From: Wolfiporia cocos
Taxonomy: Eukaryota > Basidiomycota > Agaricomycetes > Polyporales > Phaeolaceae
Direction: 5' to 3'
Assembly (NCBI GenBank): GCA_029448655.1
Contig: JACCLO010000001.1
Span: 1,488,001 to 1,552,000 of the forward strand
Length of the DNA stretch: 64,000 nt
Of this stretch, positions 21,412 to 34,387 are shown one piece after another; the first letter of the stretch is position 1; the number at the start of each line of letters is the position of its first letter. The position numbers and the translations under genes are program-made. The notes below the pieces were generated by a model. It did no database searches. It was not told where the DNA came from and saw only the letters and a program-made list of their open reading frames with translations.

Positions 21412-24400
21412 TTACGTGCGCAGGATCGGCGGGAGCGTGAGCCCGGCGGGGAGCGGCGGCTGCAGGCGCGCGGACGCGCACGCCTCCTCGAGTTTGTGGC
21501 GGAGCTCGTCACGGCGATGCCGTTGGGCTGCACACAAAGCGGCGATTAGTCATGCGCCGACGAGATAGCATCGCGGGCTGCGTACCTGGCGAGGGCCAGA
21601 GGGCGTTCATGACGTCCAGCGGGATCAGGAACGTTTTTGCGAGCTCGAGCGCGTGCACGAGCGAGCGGTCGTAGTTCCAGAGCGCGAGGCAGATGGTGAC
21701 CTGGCTGGATATCCAGCTCACCTGGAATGGGCGCCTCGAGAGGAGGTACCCCGCGGACTCGCCGACCTGGAGCACGGCGGCCTTGATGCTCTTCCCTATC
21801 TGCTCCTGATAGTACACTGCAGAGCGCCGCGAGGCATGAGAATGGGCCGTATCAGCTGATGATGGACACTCACGCCACTCTTCAGCCTGCCGCCGGTCAA
21901 AGATCGCCGCACTATCGACGTCCCTGGGTAACGATGAGCCAGGGCGGCGAGGGGCACGGAAGACGTCGACGTACCTTCGCATCGCCATGGTCAGCCGGGT
22001 GCTGCAATTGTCCGACGTGAGCCCTGAGTGACACAGAAGCACGCGCAGGCCGACGTACTGGTAAAGAAGCTCCTTGCAGACAAACACGAGCGTACCGTCC
22101 ACGTCGCACTGGTGCATGTCCAGCGCGCCCTGGACCGCGCGGAGTTCCTCGAGCATCTCGAGCGCGAACCGGCCGCGCTGATCGGCGGTCCACCGCTCGT
22201 CTGACGGCCGCAGGCTGCAGCTCCACAGGAGCATGCACCGGCAGTACACCGCCCAGACGGAGTCCTTCGGCGATTGGCCGTACAGCTGCTCGTGGCCCAG
22301 CGCGCGCTCGTACGCCTCGCCGGGGAACAGCAGCGCATACTGCAAGTGATGAGACGCGTTAATGCCATGTGATCACCGCAGATCATGAGACGGGCGTACG
22401 TTAGCAGGGTTCGCGAGCGCAAACTGTTGCGGCTCCTGGTGGAACGCTGCGCACTGGAACGTGTAGCTCGACACGAGCGCGAGCGCGACCCAGCACAACC
22501 GGCGGCACTCCTCCTTGCGGATCTCCGCGTCGCTCCAGTTGGGGTTCCACGGTGGGCTGAGCGGGGAGTACGTGCTGGGCTCGGTGATGGGCGAGGCCAT
22601 GCCGTGCGTGGGGACGACGCAACAGCACTTCTTCGGCGGGCGGTAGTTGTCCGGGAAGTAGACGGCGGGGACCGCGCGCGAGTTAAACATGGCCACGTCC
22701 GGGTCGTGCGCGTCGACGGAGTACAGTGAGAGGACTTGGATGATGCGGTCGAGGAACTTTAGCGAGCAGGCCGCCCGCTCGGGGTTGTAGTGGGGATGAC
22801 AAGAGGACTCGAACAGCGCCAGGATCTGTAATCGCGATGAGCGGATTTTATTATCATCAGATGGAGCACATATACCAATGCCGCCTCAGCGAGGGTGTAG
22901 TCAACGGACTGCTGACTACATGCACTCTCCAGCATCGCTTGGGCAGTGTCACGGAAGTACAGGGCTCGAGTGCGGCCGTTCGCTCCCAGCTCGATCTCAC
23001 TCGACTTCATGAGCGTGGCCATAGCAAGGGTGGCCATCACGAAGGCGGGCTGCATGCGCACACGCAGTTCTGGGTCTTGCAGGTCCCGGAAGAATGTAGG
23101 AATGTGAATGAACGACAGCCAGTAGCTACTGGAGGTGAATCTGGACAGGGGTCATCAGCATACGCCAAAGCCCACAACGCTAGCGCTTACAAGAATGTGA
23201 GGTCACTCATAATATCTCGCAACCTACGGCCGAGTCAGTGGATGCATCATCTCAAGGACAAGGGCGGACTGACGAATGCTCGCGGAGCAGGTCATCCCAC
23301 CACGTCTTGCGCGTGTACTCCACGGTAGGCGTCATGGGAATGAACGTCGCCTTGTTATGCTCGTCTGGGTGCGAGCGATGTACCTTGACGTCGAGCGCAC
23401 GCGCAAACGGCTTCTGCATCGCGAGCGCGCTGGGGTATTCCACGCCGAACGCGTGCCTGTGCGCGCCCGGCGAGTAATCCTAATGACACTGAATAAATAC
23501 CCGTCGTAACATGGTCGTCGCTGAGATGGGCAGGGGCGACTTACCCGTCCGTAGAGCAGCCCCGGGCGGCCGTCGAGTGAGGAGTCCGACGCGTCGAGCG
23601 AGACCGAGCTCGCGTGCGACATGTGTGCGCTCCCGTCGTGCACGGACGTGAGCGAGAGCGAGTGGTCGCGCGCGTCGAGGCCGGTGCCCATCTCCTTCAC
23701 CTTGACGTCGTACGCGTCGAGCTCGTCCACGGTCTTGCGCTTCTTCTTCGCGGGGGGCGCGGCCGCGTCCGCGGGCCGCTTCTTGCACGACCGCTGCCGG
23801 GTGCCCGGGCGCTTGTCCGGGCCCCTCCGTTTGGGCACTGCGTCATACTCGCACTCGTTGTTGCGCCGCGTGCAGTTGTGGCACACCGGCCGCGTCGAGT
23901 CGCAGCGGATCTTGCGCGCGCGGCTGTGGCCCTGTGAGTTAGGGGCACGGGAGGGTGGCTGGGGACGTACCATTGCCGACATGCAATCACGACGGACGAC
24001 GCCTCTCTGCGGGCTGGCCGGGAGGACGTGGGGAGGTTGCCGTTCGTGGCCGCCGCGGGCTTGGTGGCCGAGGACGGGAGGGAGATCTGAGAGCTCGTCT
24101 CTGCCGTCGGGACGGAGGCGGAGCTGCGGGAGGGCTGATACGCGGCCTGCGTGTCGTGGAGTGCATCGTGGGAGACGCGGAACTGGGGCTCTGGAAGCCG
24201 GCTTTGTGGCAGGCTGAAGGGGTAGTCCGCGGTCGGGGTGAGTGTGGCGGGCTGGAAGGGAACCCCAGGGGTGTCGAGATCGAGCAGGCTGTGGTCGTGA
24301 AGGCCGAGCTCGTGGCTGGTGTGGTGGGAGAAGTCGTAGCCGAGCGTGGCGCTGGGCACCTGGAAGCCCTGGAGGAGCTGCATGTCGCGGACCTGCACGC

Positions 24401-24683
24401 CGACGTCCGGAGACTCAAAGCGGCCGTCCCAGCCCGCACCGTAGAGGGAAAGGTCAGAATGGCGGGGCGCCACCTGGCCTAGGCGGAGGGGAAACTCTGG
24501 TATGAGTTAGAGCGGGAGCAGTATCGAGCGGATAAAAAGCGTACCCTCGGGGATGTATGCCTCGTCGTAGATCGGGGAGTGCAGCTCGGAGCCGCCGTCC
24601 TCGCTGCAGTGGAAGGGCTCGTCGGCGGCGGTGACATGGTGGTGAAAGGGGACATAGACCTCGCGGTCCAAGCTGGTGACCAT
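21412..24683 (-). CDS. Zn(II)2Cys6 fungal transcription factor, nine exons
   Basis: Exons in transcription order: 24683-24545, 24496-23971, 23923-23545, 23479-23274, 23128-22876, 22825-22400, 22339-21874, 21816-21586, 21527-21412, giving 913 residues. All introns are GT-AG and all phases agree. The zinc cluster spans exons 2 and 3 and reads ACRQCRARKIRCD, then RPVCHNC and NNECEY, with six cysteines at about 219, 222, 229, 236, 239 and 246. It is followed by a basic linker (KRRGPDKRPGTRQ, KKRP, AKKKRK) that probably serves as nuclear signal. The remaining 600 residues are mostly helical and resemble the middle homology region of fungal-specific factors (for example TWWDDLL, SYWLSFIHIPTFFRDL, WVALALVSSYTFQC, LLFPGEAYERALG). 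It should bind DNA as a dimer at CGG-type half sites; the target genes are not evident from context. Confidence 0.92.
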
Positions 24684-27600
24684 GGCTGGGGGAGGGGGAG
24701 CAGTGGGCGGTGATGACGGAGGAAAGGAGGGCTGAAGAGGGAGCTATGGGCGGTGTATAGATATGAATGCCACGCGAGGCACGGCGAGAAGGCAGCGACA
24801 TCTCATGGGGCCACGGCTAAAGAGTTGCGGGAGGCGCCCAGATGGATCTGCTAGAAGCCCTATCGAAAATTTCCTTTCCAAAACTGTGGCAAATAACGAG
24901 CGTCCTCTCTGGGCGACTCTTCGCGGGACCTTCTCATTCGGAACAAGCATTCGGTCGCAATCTGCGCATTGGGCGAACTGGGCGAACGGGCAAACTGCGA
25001 AATGGGCAAACTGCGATTTAGGAATTAGTCCCAATCTCCAAATTAGTCCACATCCCAATCCCGCACTCCACCCCCCGAGGTTCCTGCGTCGAAGACACCA
25101 GCGGCAGCCACGGCACCATGCTCCGTTGAATGGCGGCGTCCAAACCCTCTTTCTACCATCATCCCCGTCTCCAACCAGAGTCCACTGCGTCAGCTGCATG
25201 TGCTAGCGCGTCTTCTCAGCCTCGGGACCCACCGCGGGGGAACCTCCTCTCGCCTCTCGCCACAGCGAGGACACCAGCAGTCTGCCGTGCTCAGGGTGTT
25301 GCTGTAATAGGCTCATCACCAAACCCACTTCGTGTCTTCTCGGATCAACATCCTGGGTTCTGCACCTGGGTATATGCGGCCGACCTTCGCGACCTGCACC
25401 CCATACCAAGCCACAACACTGCGGCATGGCCTCCTCGTTGCGCCCGAAGCCCACCGCAACGTCTCCTGCGCCCCGTTCTGAGCCTAAAACAGGCTGGCGC
25501 CTCTCTCTCACGCCCCCCTGGGAGTGGCCTGCCAAATCCGCCCTAGTCATCCTTATTTCCGTTTACGAACGTACGCTGAATCCATTGTTCTTGCGTTCTC
25601 CGCAGAATGCTGATATCGTCGGCCGCCCCGGGAGTCCCAGCCGCGTAAGGTTCGATACACATTGGCCCTCGATTGTGCTCGCTCAGCGTCCCAACTTAGC
25701 AGCGCCCCTAGGTAGGGTCGGAATCTGGACGCGATACGAGGCACTGTTCGCCTTGTCACTTGAATGCACGTTCTGGAGGGCCCTCTCTACACTAGAATCG
25801 TCGGGCGGCAGCTTAGGCGGCCAATCCAACGACCTGGGCTTTCAGGAACATTTCTGCTACCCGGTCTTCCTTCCACCAATGTATATAACCCATTCACGTG
25901 TGCAAATGATGCGCTTTGTGAATAGAACGATTGGGCCAGCGGCTGCCAATCGCATCAACCAGGTCACAACCATTCTTTTCTTTCGCCGGATCCCGAACTG
26001 GGGCTGTGTACAGGCCGGCTTGGCAATTGTACAGTATTCTCCTCCACCTCGGCCCACTAGCCGCCTCTACTGTCATCTTGCATTTTGAGGGTATTTGGCC
26101 AATCATCATGTGTCCGCATCACGCACGACCGCAACGCAGATCTCCCTCGCTTGCTGCGCGCTACATTCCGCCAGATGCACCGTCTGATGCAGCAGCCCTG
26201 CATTCGCATATCCACCCCCGACCATTGGGCTGCAGCTGCATTCTCCACGCCTCCGGATCTCCCCTCCCGAATGCATGCAGCCCGGAGGTCGCGCCAGTCT
26301 CCCCGGAGCTCTCCCAGGGCCCCCGGTGCGATATCCAAATGCCAATGCAATCTGCACGGCCGAATGCGCCCTCATGGCGCACTGCGGCTTATCGCCCGGC
26401 GAATCGCGCGCGCACCCGAGCCAGAACGCTTCGCTCGCCGGCGCGGCGGGCCTGCCTGCTGACTCGCGGGGCCTGACAGATTTTGGGGCAGGAAGGGGGC
26501 ACGCTTCAGATCGCGCATGCGAAGGCTGCTGCGGCGCGCCCAATCGTCTCTGCGCCGTATCTGCGCACGGCCCGGCGCGTGGGACGCAGACCCTGGCGTC
26601 CGGCGCGCCGCCGCAGTGCCCGCGCGAGGCATGGCGAGGCGTGGCGAGGCGAACACGGACGGCTGCAGGCTGCTGCAGCGCGCGGCGGCGCAGGGCGTCC
26701 GGGCGCACTACGCATTCGCGCGCGGCGACAGTAGAAGGGATCGTGGGCGACGGGGTGCTCGCACAGGCCCTGATCGTCGAGACCGCATCTGCAGGCGGTG
26801 CTCAAATAGCTTGTTTTCGTGAGCTGCATCGACGGATCGATGGCAATCAGTGTTCGCGGATCACAGCGGTGGCAGAGCGTGGGGAGCTCCACAGCTGGCA
26901 ATGGGGCGTGTTCGGATGCGCTGCCGATGACGGGCGGCCGCGCTACGCATCCTCAACTCGGGCGGGTCTGGTACTCTTTGGCGACGTCTACTTGATCACG
27001 GCCGCTGGCCGTCCTGTTATGCGTCCTTGCGCAAGAACTGGATGGATGTGCTGTGAAGATCATGCGAGCAGTGGCAGAAGACTACGGATAGAGCCGTGAG
27101 TGCAGCGTAAATGTCGCTCGAAACTGACTTTGAACCTTCGGCACGAACGTTTACGCATCCCCCGAGATGTCCCCAGAACCAAACAAATTCGCTCTATCAA
27201 ATGCAGCGGTGAATCATTATGAAACAAGCGTTGCGGCGTGTTCTCGTAACGGGGAAATGCTATCGCACTTATCGGCGTCCTCACCCACTTCACGCCTTTC
27301 CCACACAATTTGTCAGGTGCGCAGCTCGCGGAAACGAGCATCTTGACAAACTGACACCTCAGTCGCCTTCTGGCTGATACGGGGTCTCCTTCCTTCACCA
27401 CTGCGTTGCCGATACAACTCTTACCACAGATTACAACGTTTCGCCAGCTCCGAAATTACTCACAACATGGGGAAACTCTCTGCGGCATGTCGCGGCTCGC
27501 ACGTTCATTCTTCGATAACGCGGCCACGCACTGTGTCCTATATGGCCACACAGAGAGAGGTTTTCCCCGTACGCTCAGAATGTTCATATGATTGATTGAA

Positions 27601-30600
27601 CCCTAATGTGGAGCAATTTTTCAGCGTGGAAACCCCCGCAGAACACATGTTTGCGGAACATCAGTCATGTTGCGCCTGTTCAGAGAATAACGTTTACTAG
27701 GCTGTAGATAAGCCCAAGGAACCATCGATTGCTCCAAATAGCAAATGGGGCAGCGCCAGTCGCTCAACTCTCATCCTAAAACAACAGCACACCTGATGAA
27801 GCGAAAGCTCATTTCAGCGTCCGCATCCCCCGAACGATGAACAGTTCTTCCAGGCAACTTCTCAAGAGTCTGTTTCTCATAGTCTGTAAGCCTGCGACTC
27901 TAACGCGGTTGGTGACTCATTACGGCCATCGCAGATCGTTCCGGTGCAAGCCCGCAGCCTCACCTCGAGTCAAAGAAGCCCAGAAGCCCATGTCTAATTG
28001 CATGCCTTTTTGGGAGCTGGATCATCCTCGGCAAGGGGTGCCGGAACCCTGTGGCCTGTGATTCCTGCTTCTACCACTCAGCGTGCCCGTATAGGTCCAG
28101 GAAGATGCGATACCGCTAACCCATGCTGGTCATGTCGTGATAGCGCTTCGTCCTCGCCTGTGCGGATCTCAGGCCTAAGCATCCGGGGGTGCTCGCCATT
28201 CTCGTGATCCTGCTCCGTGTGCAGATTACGACATCTCATTCCTACCGCTCTGTCCCTGTCAGTGCTTCCCAAGGTTCATCGTGGAGTGTAGACGTACTCG
28301 TTACGTGTACCCTGCGGTGTCTTCCGTATGTGATCCTGCTGGGTATTACCGAGGTCCTGCGGAGACCGGCTCGCTGCACCGAGATACTGCTTCAGACGCG
28401 CATCTGGCTCACTCGTGTTGGTCTGCAGGTCTTCATCGGAGTTCCGCGCAGACAGGCGTTTTGACACGGGACCGGACTATCGGTCTTGCCTGCAGGCGTA
28501 GTTGATGACAAAACCTGGAGTTACAAGATAGACATTTTGATTTTGTAGGGTCTAACGTAATAGCCGTGGTGGACGACCGTGCATCTGCACAGCCAATTTA
28601 TTACCGGGAAGTTTCGGATGGTCGGTTCTATGCTCAATCAGATACGAAACATACTGAACATGTTATTCCAGCTCTCTCATTGTCTGCATCAGCGTTAGCT
28701 GCTACCTGCACGAACATTTGGAAGCCGCGTGCAGGAATTCGTGGATCGTCAATTTCTCACGTGCACAGGCCTGCTTGCTTGCCAAATGACTCATTTGCTG
28801 CGAAGATGTGCCAGAGTTCCACTCGTCCCCGTGTTGGTTTCATTACGGTGCTCATCCGTCTTTAGCGCTCCGCAGCTGCCTGCTATTGGGCTGAATCGAC
28901 TGTCGTCAATCATCTGATGAGCATTGCCGTGAAGCTTGAAGGAAATTAGGTCATGCATTCCATTCGTGCGAAGGGAAGACAGCAGGTAATTATCAGGAAG
29001 CGTCATAATGCAGGGGCGGCAGGCTTTGCATACGACATCGATATACGTTTCGGTAGCGCACGGGCACCGTGTTCAAGTTTCCTTGCTCATAGGCAAAAGG
29101 AAATGTCATCATTAGCGTTCCCAGGCCAAGCTTCTTACATCACGCATGCTCTTTCCTGGGTGAGCTCTTGCCTGATCTAACATATCACTTCAATCTTTTG
29201 GCGTGCAACCCCTGTCGAGAGCGTTCATAGATCAGCGCGATCATCGCTCTATACCCACAGGTACGGCGCGATCTCATAACGTCAAGTATCACTGACCCAG
29301 CGCGGGGGCCGCCACGCATTACGTGCACACATACGTCGTTGTTTTGTTGTGACGGCTGCCGTCGTGATAGACTCGGGAAGTCCACTCACGGGCCATGGTC
29401 CGTGCGAACTCCAGCCAAAAGTCAATTGCGAAGGAAGCAGTGACGCTGCATGCATGCGCACGGGACCCCGGGCCTAGTAGCGCCCTGCAGGGCACGGCGC
29501 AACACTCCTGCGCGCTGGTTGGATCGCGGACGCTTTCATAGCGAGGGTATAAGGCAGAGCGGGCGCGCGTGCGGACGCCTCGTGTCTCGTCGTGCACCAG
29601 GAACCCATCCAGGCCGCCGTGCGCAGCGCCGGGGTACTGGGAGGCTCCGCACCCTGGGGAGCAGCGATGCGGAGGTTACACCGCGACCCGCAACGTGCTG
29701 GAATAAGACACTGATGCGTTTTGGTCCGGCCAGCAGCAGCCCGGTTCCGGTCTAGGCCGCATGATCACGTACGCTCGCTAGGGCCTGACCACGGCATGCT
29801 CAGTTCGCCTTCCGTGGAGTCTGTCCGCCAAACCCTTTCGCTTGACTCTATGCTCCGTACGGAGAGTTAAACGCGATACCGCATCTGCGATCAGTTCCCA
29901 CTCAGACGTGGCAACGCGTAGTTCCACGCGTTCTCCTTGCTTAGCGGGAGAACGCAGCGGAAGATCGCGATGGGCGGTAGTTCCGGACAGCAACAATGGA
30001 TTGTCCGAAGACAGGATAGCAGTCACTTACGGCAACGATGCAGGAGGTGACGTGGACGCGTGTGCTTAATTCAGTGCTGATCTCCCACAGACAAATGACG
30101 TCCCCTTTCTGACATTGCTCGTGATCTCGCGGTGTGGAGTAGTCGTCCTGTGCAAGAAGCGACCTCGTTGTGGACGTAATGAACGTATGGGCCAGTAGAT
30201 CAAAATGTGTTACGCGCTGTTCGCAAGTGTATCTATTGTCCATCACCACGTCGCGAACCGCGAGCCGACGCCTACTCTATTCAGTAGCAGCGACTTCCTG
30301 ATTGTATACGCGGTCTAGGCATTTCGACATCATGCAATGTTCTTGTAGACAAATAAATATTTTCTGACGCAAGATGGCCTACGTATCACGGTGATTCCAG
30401 GTCCGATCGTGTAGGACGGGAAAATGTCGTCACCGATAATACATTGAAGTTTGAGCGGCTGTAAATGACGCCTTGTTCAGTTCGAGAAGGGGGAGTGCTG
30501 AACAAGTCATTGTTTTTCACTGCAGCGACCGTAGAAAGATCACCTACCTGTAATCAACAGCAGATCCCCCCCCAGCAGTCAAGACCTGATGGAAGTATGG

Positions 30601-31646
30601 CATAGCGCACTCAAGGAAAATGATAAACCAAGAAAAGTCAGCGAGCGCAGCATTCAGCGTCCTCCCTTGGGCCACCATCGCCCGTTAAAGGCGAGGATCC
30701 GCAGAATCTGTCACCGAGACATACCAACGCCATTATGGCCTACAAATACCGAGATTGGGCGCACCACAACGGCCAACAAGCCACATCAACGCCAGTATTA
30801 TTCCCGCTCACTGCGCATATTAATATCCTCGCCGATGCACGCGGTGCTTCCCACTGGGACCGACAGCAGCGCGCCAAGCGCATGCGGTGCGATAGCGTTA
30901 GCGGCGCGGACACGGCGGCGGCGGTATTTGAGATTGTGCTAGGCGTCAAGTGATCGCGACGTCTCCACTGCCCTGCGGCTTGCCGTACTGCCCCCGCGGG
31001 CGGGCACGAGGCTATCCACCGCCGCGCGCCGCAGACAATCCGGTGTGATCGCGGACTTGTGCTAGTCGGATGGGCTGAGACACGCTGTGTAGGACTTGTG
31101 GGAAGGCTCTGATTCTTTGCTGGCGCTGCGGGTGGAGGTGGCTGTACAGCTGATTGTATTGACTGATAAAAATACGCGGGGTTGTGTGATGGGTTGATTA
31201 TTCAAGTATCGGCCATCGTCCTGGCGGCACATCTGCTGAGCTCACCAAAGTTGGGTTTCGAGATCACACTGGGTGAGTACCAGCCCGGTGCGCGTTGGGT
31301 CGAGTGCGGCCTGGATGATTGCGCCGATAACGATGTGCGGCATGTCCACCCAAATTTTTGAGCAGACAGTCAGGCAGATGTGCAATGAGTGTCTGATCAG
31401 CTGCATGTTTCAAAGCATAGAGGCTCGTGTATAAATCGCAATCATCGCTGGTTGAGAGGTAAGTGGCTGAGTCGACGTTCCGGGCAAGGCGTTTGCGAGA
31501 GGCGTGGTCGGCCGGGCGTGGGAACTCTGCCCCGATCTGGAGGCCGATCTCGGCATGTGCGCGCGGCGTCAACGCGGCGCTTAGGGCGGGAAGGCCGTAC
31601 AAATCTTGCACACTCCAGCCAAGCAGCCCGGCTGCTGCTGCCTCCC
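24684..31646. other. 7-kb stretch without a supported gene
   Basis: Near 24970-25015 there are short direct repeats of GGGCAAACTGCG/GGGCGAACT type. A 220-codon frame at 25426-26088 (+) has no recognisable domain and I do not call it. Minus-strand frames at 28467-28276 and 28272-28078 lie in the same frame separated by one stop, and a minus-strand frame at 31611-31264 has protein-like composition (starting near QDLYGLPALSAAL) but no ATG. These may be remnants of genes. GC-rich blocks lie at about 26100-27000 and 29420-29760. I see no terminal repeats. Confidence 0.4.
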
Positions 31647-32705
31647 ATGGCCGCTCTTTTTGCTCGTCTCTTTGGCTGCTGCATACGCAGCCGCTCGCAC
31701 AGCCCAGTCAGTGAGCTCTGCATCAGGAAAGCACGACCAGAGCTGACACCAGGCACAGGCAGAGCCCGACGAAACTACCCATTTAATTCCACCGACCAAC
31801 GAGATTCCTCCGTAAGTCATTTGCAATCGTCTAGCGTTTCATCTGAGATATGAGCTTATTGAGTACTGGCTGAAGCATACCGGCATATGTTGTGGACCAA
31901 CAAAAGATTAATGAGCGGATGGGGACGATCGTTCGTGCCAAAGAAGGGTACGCACAGCGTTATTTATCGCACTTCAGTTTATCCACTACCTGACCTGCGC
32001 AACAGCAAGATGGTGAATGTCAGTGCACAGTTGCCCTTCAATTTGCTCAACCGTGCTCCGCATATGCTCGAGTCCTCTGGCACGCGTTCACGTTCAGCCT
32101 CCGCGCATGATGATACAGCCAACGGCCACCAGCCTCCCACAGCCTCCCAAACCCGGCTTGCATTTGACTCTCCTGAACGCTCCGAGTCTCCGTCTCTCCA
32201 AGCAAGCCGCTCGACGTCGTCATTGCACCCAGGGGATGCATCGTACCTCCCGCCGGAAGCCGACCCTGAGAATGGAGTTCGCAGGCCAGTGTTCAACGCT
32301 CGCCTCGTGCGGCCCTCATCTACCGGTGCCTGGACTCGACGCGGGCGAAGCTCGACGAGAGGGCGTCCTGCTCAGTACGGCGATGAGCGCAGTGCACCGC
32401 GTCTGACTTGGGATTACAAAATCTGGGAGCCGAACGCACTCACGACCGCCGACACGTCCCCGGAAAGCGGTACGGACGGCGCCCAACTCTCCGCCACCCA
32501 CCCGGAAGACGGCGCGGCGCCGCCGGACGATGCGGCCGAGTCGACGCCACATCCGCCAATAGACGCAGACAGGGCCGGCGACGAGGACCCCGGCGGCGAA
32601 TGCGCATCGGAGGGCGATGGCGATGGCGGCGCGACGCCACATATGCCGGCCTTCCAGATCGAGATGGCGGACGTCGGGAAGATCTCGCAGAGCTGGAGCG
32701 ACTGA
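31647..32705 (+). CDS. Protein of unknown function, Cys-containing N-terminus, disordered tail
   Basis: Exon 1 is 31647-31811, beginning MAALFARLFGCCIRSRS, and ends at a strong GTAAGT donor. A middle exon ends at 31947 and reads AYVVDQQKINERMGTIVRAK. After an intron (31948-32005) comes 32006-32705, reading EGKMVNVSAQLPFNLLNR, then about 200 residues rich in Ser, Pro, Asp and Glu with WDYKIWEPN and a final FQIEMADVGKISQSWSD. Exons 2 and 3 join perfectly in phase. The exon 1/2 junction is one base out with the obvious sites (acceptor AG at 31874-31875), so either a weak donor is used or there is an indel. The two adjacent cysteines near the N-terminus could be lipidated; this is inference. From memory, I believe related proteins occur in other mushroom genomes. 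The ATG at 32010 would also give a shorter protein. Confidence 0.6.
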
Positions 32706-34291
32706 TTGACGCACGCGTGACGTTTACGTCTCGATGACTTGTTAGCACCGATGACGACCGCTCCTAATGTGCGCCCACAACGACATATGCTCCTCCGTAT
32801 ACCTTCCTTTATATCTTTGTCGGTCAGGCACCCTGTCCACGTCTTGTGCACATCTTAGCGCTGTGAAACCCAGCTCGTCGGTTCACGATATCTACGCCTC
32901 TCATGACCAACTAGACACTGGCGAGTAGAAGGGATACAATGTCACACATGGCCGAGTTCTTCAATATGGTTCAGATCTGAATCAGTCAAGCATGCACGGA
33001 TTTCTATTGATTGTAGCTAATTAACGTTGATCCCTCACTCCAACATACCTCGTTCGCTCATTACAATGTCTTCTCGTCTCCTTTGCCGCTGATTTAGGTT
33101 ACATCGCAATATATGAAATCATCCCGACGTAGGGAGACGGCTGCTGCGAACAATGTTGGATCCCGAAGTGGTAAGCTGGTTGGGTCTTCAGCTTCAACGT
33201 ACAACGTCAACGGCGACCACGACGACGAGGCACTCTCGATTGTATGGACCGCCTTGCCCAAAGCATACTACTTAATTGACTTGGATACGATACTGCAGAC
33301 GCTGAATGCCACACCCGACCTATGAGGATAATTCGCGAAGCTGGCTAGTACGAGGAAGTGCCGACTGGCATCGGCGCTTGACCTTCGCCTGAATGCGTTC
33401 GTGCACTCTATTTTCACAACTGACATTCGTGATGACTACGGAAAGAGGAGTAGTGATTTTTTGAACCATACAGTGCTGTGTCCACAAGACATAACAGCGT
33501 CAAGTCGGAAGTGACTGAAGACCATGTTCATTCAAATTGTAGCAATCCCAATGCTGGAGCATGCAATCCCGCCGCGCGCCGTTGGGCGCCAGTATGATAC
33601 CTTACTGTATGGAAAGGCGCGATACTGAACGCCGCGCCGGTTAACGGTTCATATACGTTCATACATTGGTTAATTGGTAGTTTGGGGCTTTTAATTCTGC
33701 ATAGCAACACTATATGTATGCGCTGTCACTCGTCGCCCACCTCAGACGCTGTCTCCCGTTAGGAGTGCCAACGCTGAGCTTGTTCGTACGCTATCTAGCG
33801 CACTCATATTCACACCCGACACTATGGGGTGGGTGGGCGGAATGTCCAAACTGGCAAGCAGTTCATACACTAGAAGCGTAGCCGCTTGACCGGCACATCC
33901 GGTGAGGGAGGTGACAGCGGATCGAGGCGGGGGGACACGACGGTAGGGCGTCGTATCTGAGCGACCTACGCGTATCCGTACGCGTTGGTCCGCTCATTGC
34001 GCCAGACGATACGCGAAACGGGCGGTGATCTTTGCAGGGAAGCTAGTGCACAGGCGTCGCGGTGGTGCACGTCACTGCGGCGCCCTGGTCTGACTGTGGC
34101 GCATTAAGCGCCAACGTGTGGGGGCTTGCATGCCGCGCACTAAATGATCAAGTCTTCGCCCTGGAGAAGGAATATACCATAAGCAAGCAAGGATCTGAAT
34201 CAAACATATGGGCATAGCAACATTTCTCAAAGAACACTACAAAATGTGGTGATAATGAAATGCTATGTATGGGAGTCGAACTGTCGTCATC
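32706..34291. other. Intergenic up to the LINE insertion
   Basis: A short frame at 33113-33325 (+) is the only one with balanced composition. It has no known domain and I see no splice partners, so I do not call it. Confidence 0.4.
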
Positions 34292-34306
34292 AAGCGCATC
34301 ACGTGC
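34292..34306. repeat. Target-site duplication, left copy
   Basis: AAGCGCATCACGTGC here is repeated at 40022-40036 directly after the poly-A run. The two leading A bases cannot be told apart from the tail, so the certain duplication is 13 bases. Confidence 0.9.
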
Positions 34307-34387
34307 CGCGGTCACGTGCATGGACCTTTTGCAGCAACCACCACCACCCCGCCCGGCCAGCCCGATGATGTCGACGCTGACGCTGAC

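Noticed and set aside
25426..26088. 220-codon plus-strand frame
   Set aside because: No domain, no splice partners and low-information composition; possible by chance in this base composition.
31264..31611. Minus-strand frame with protein-like sequence
   Set aside because: No ATG in frame and no convincing exon partners; mentioned only as a possible remnant.
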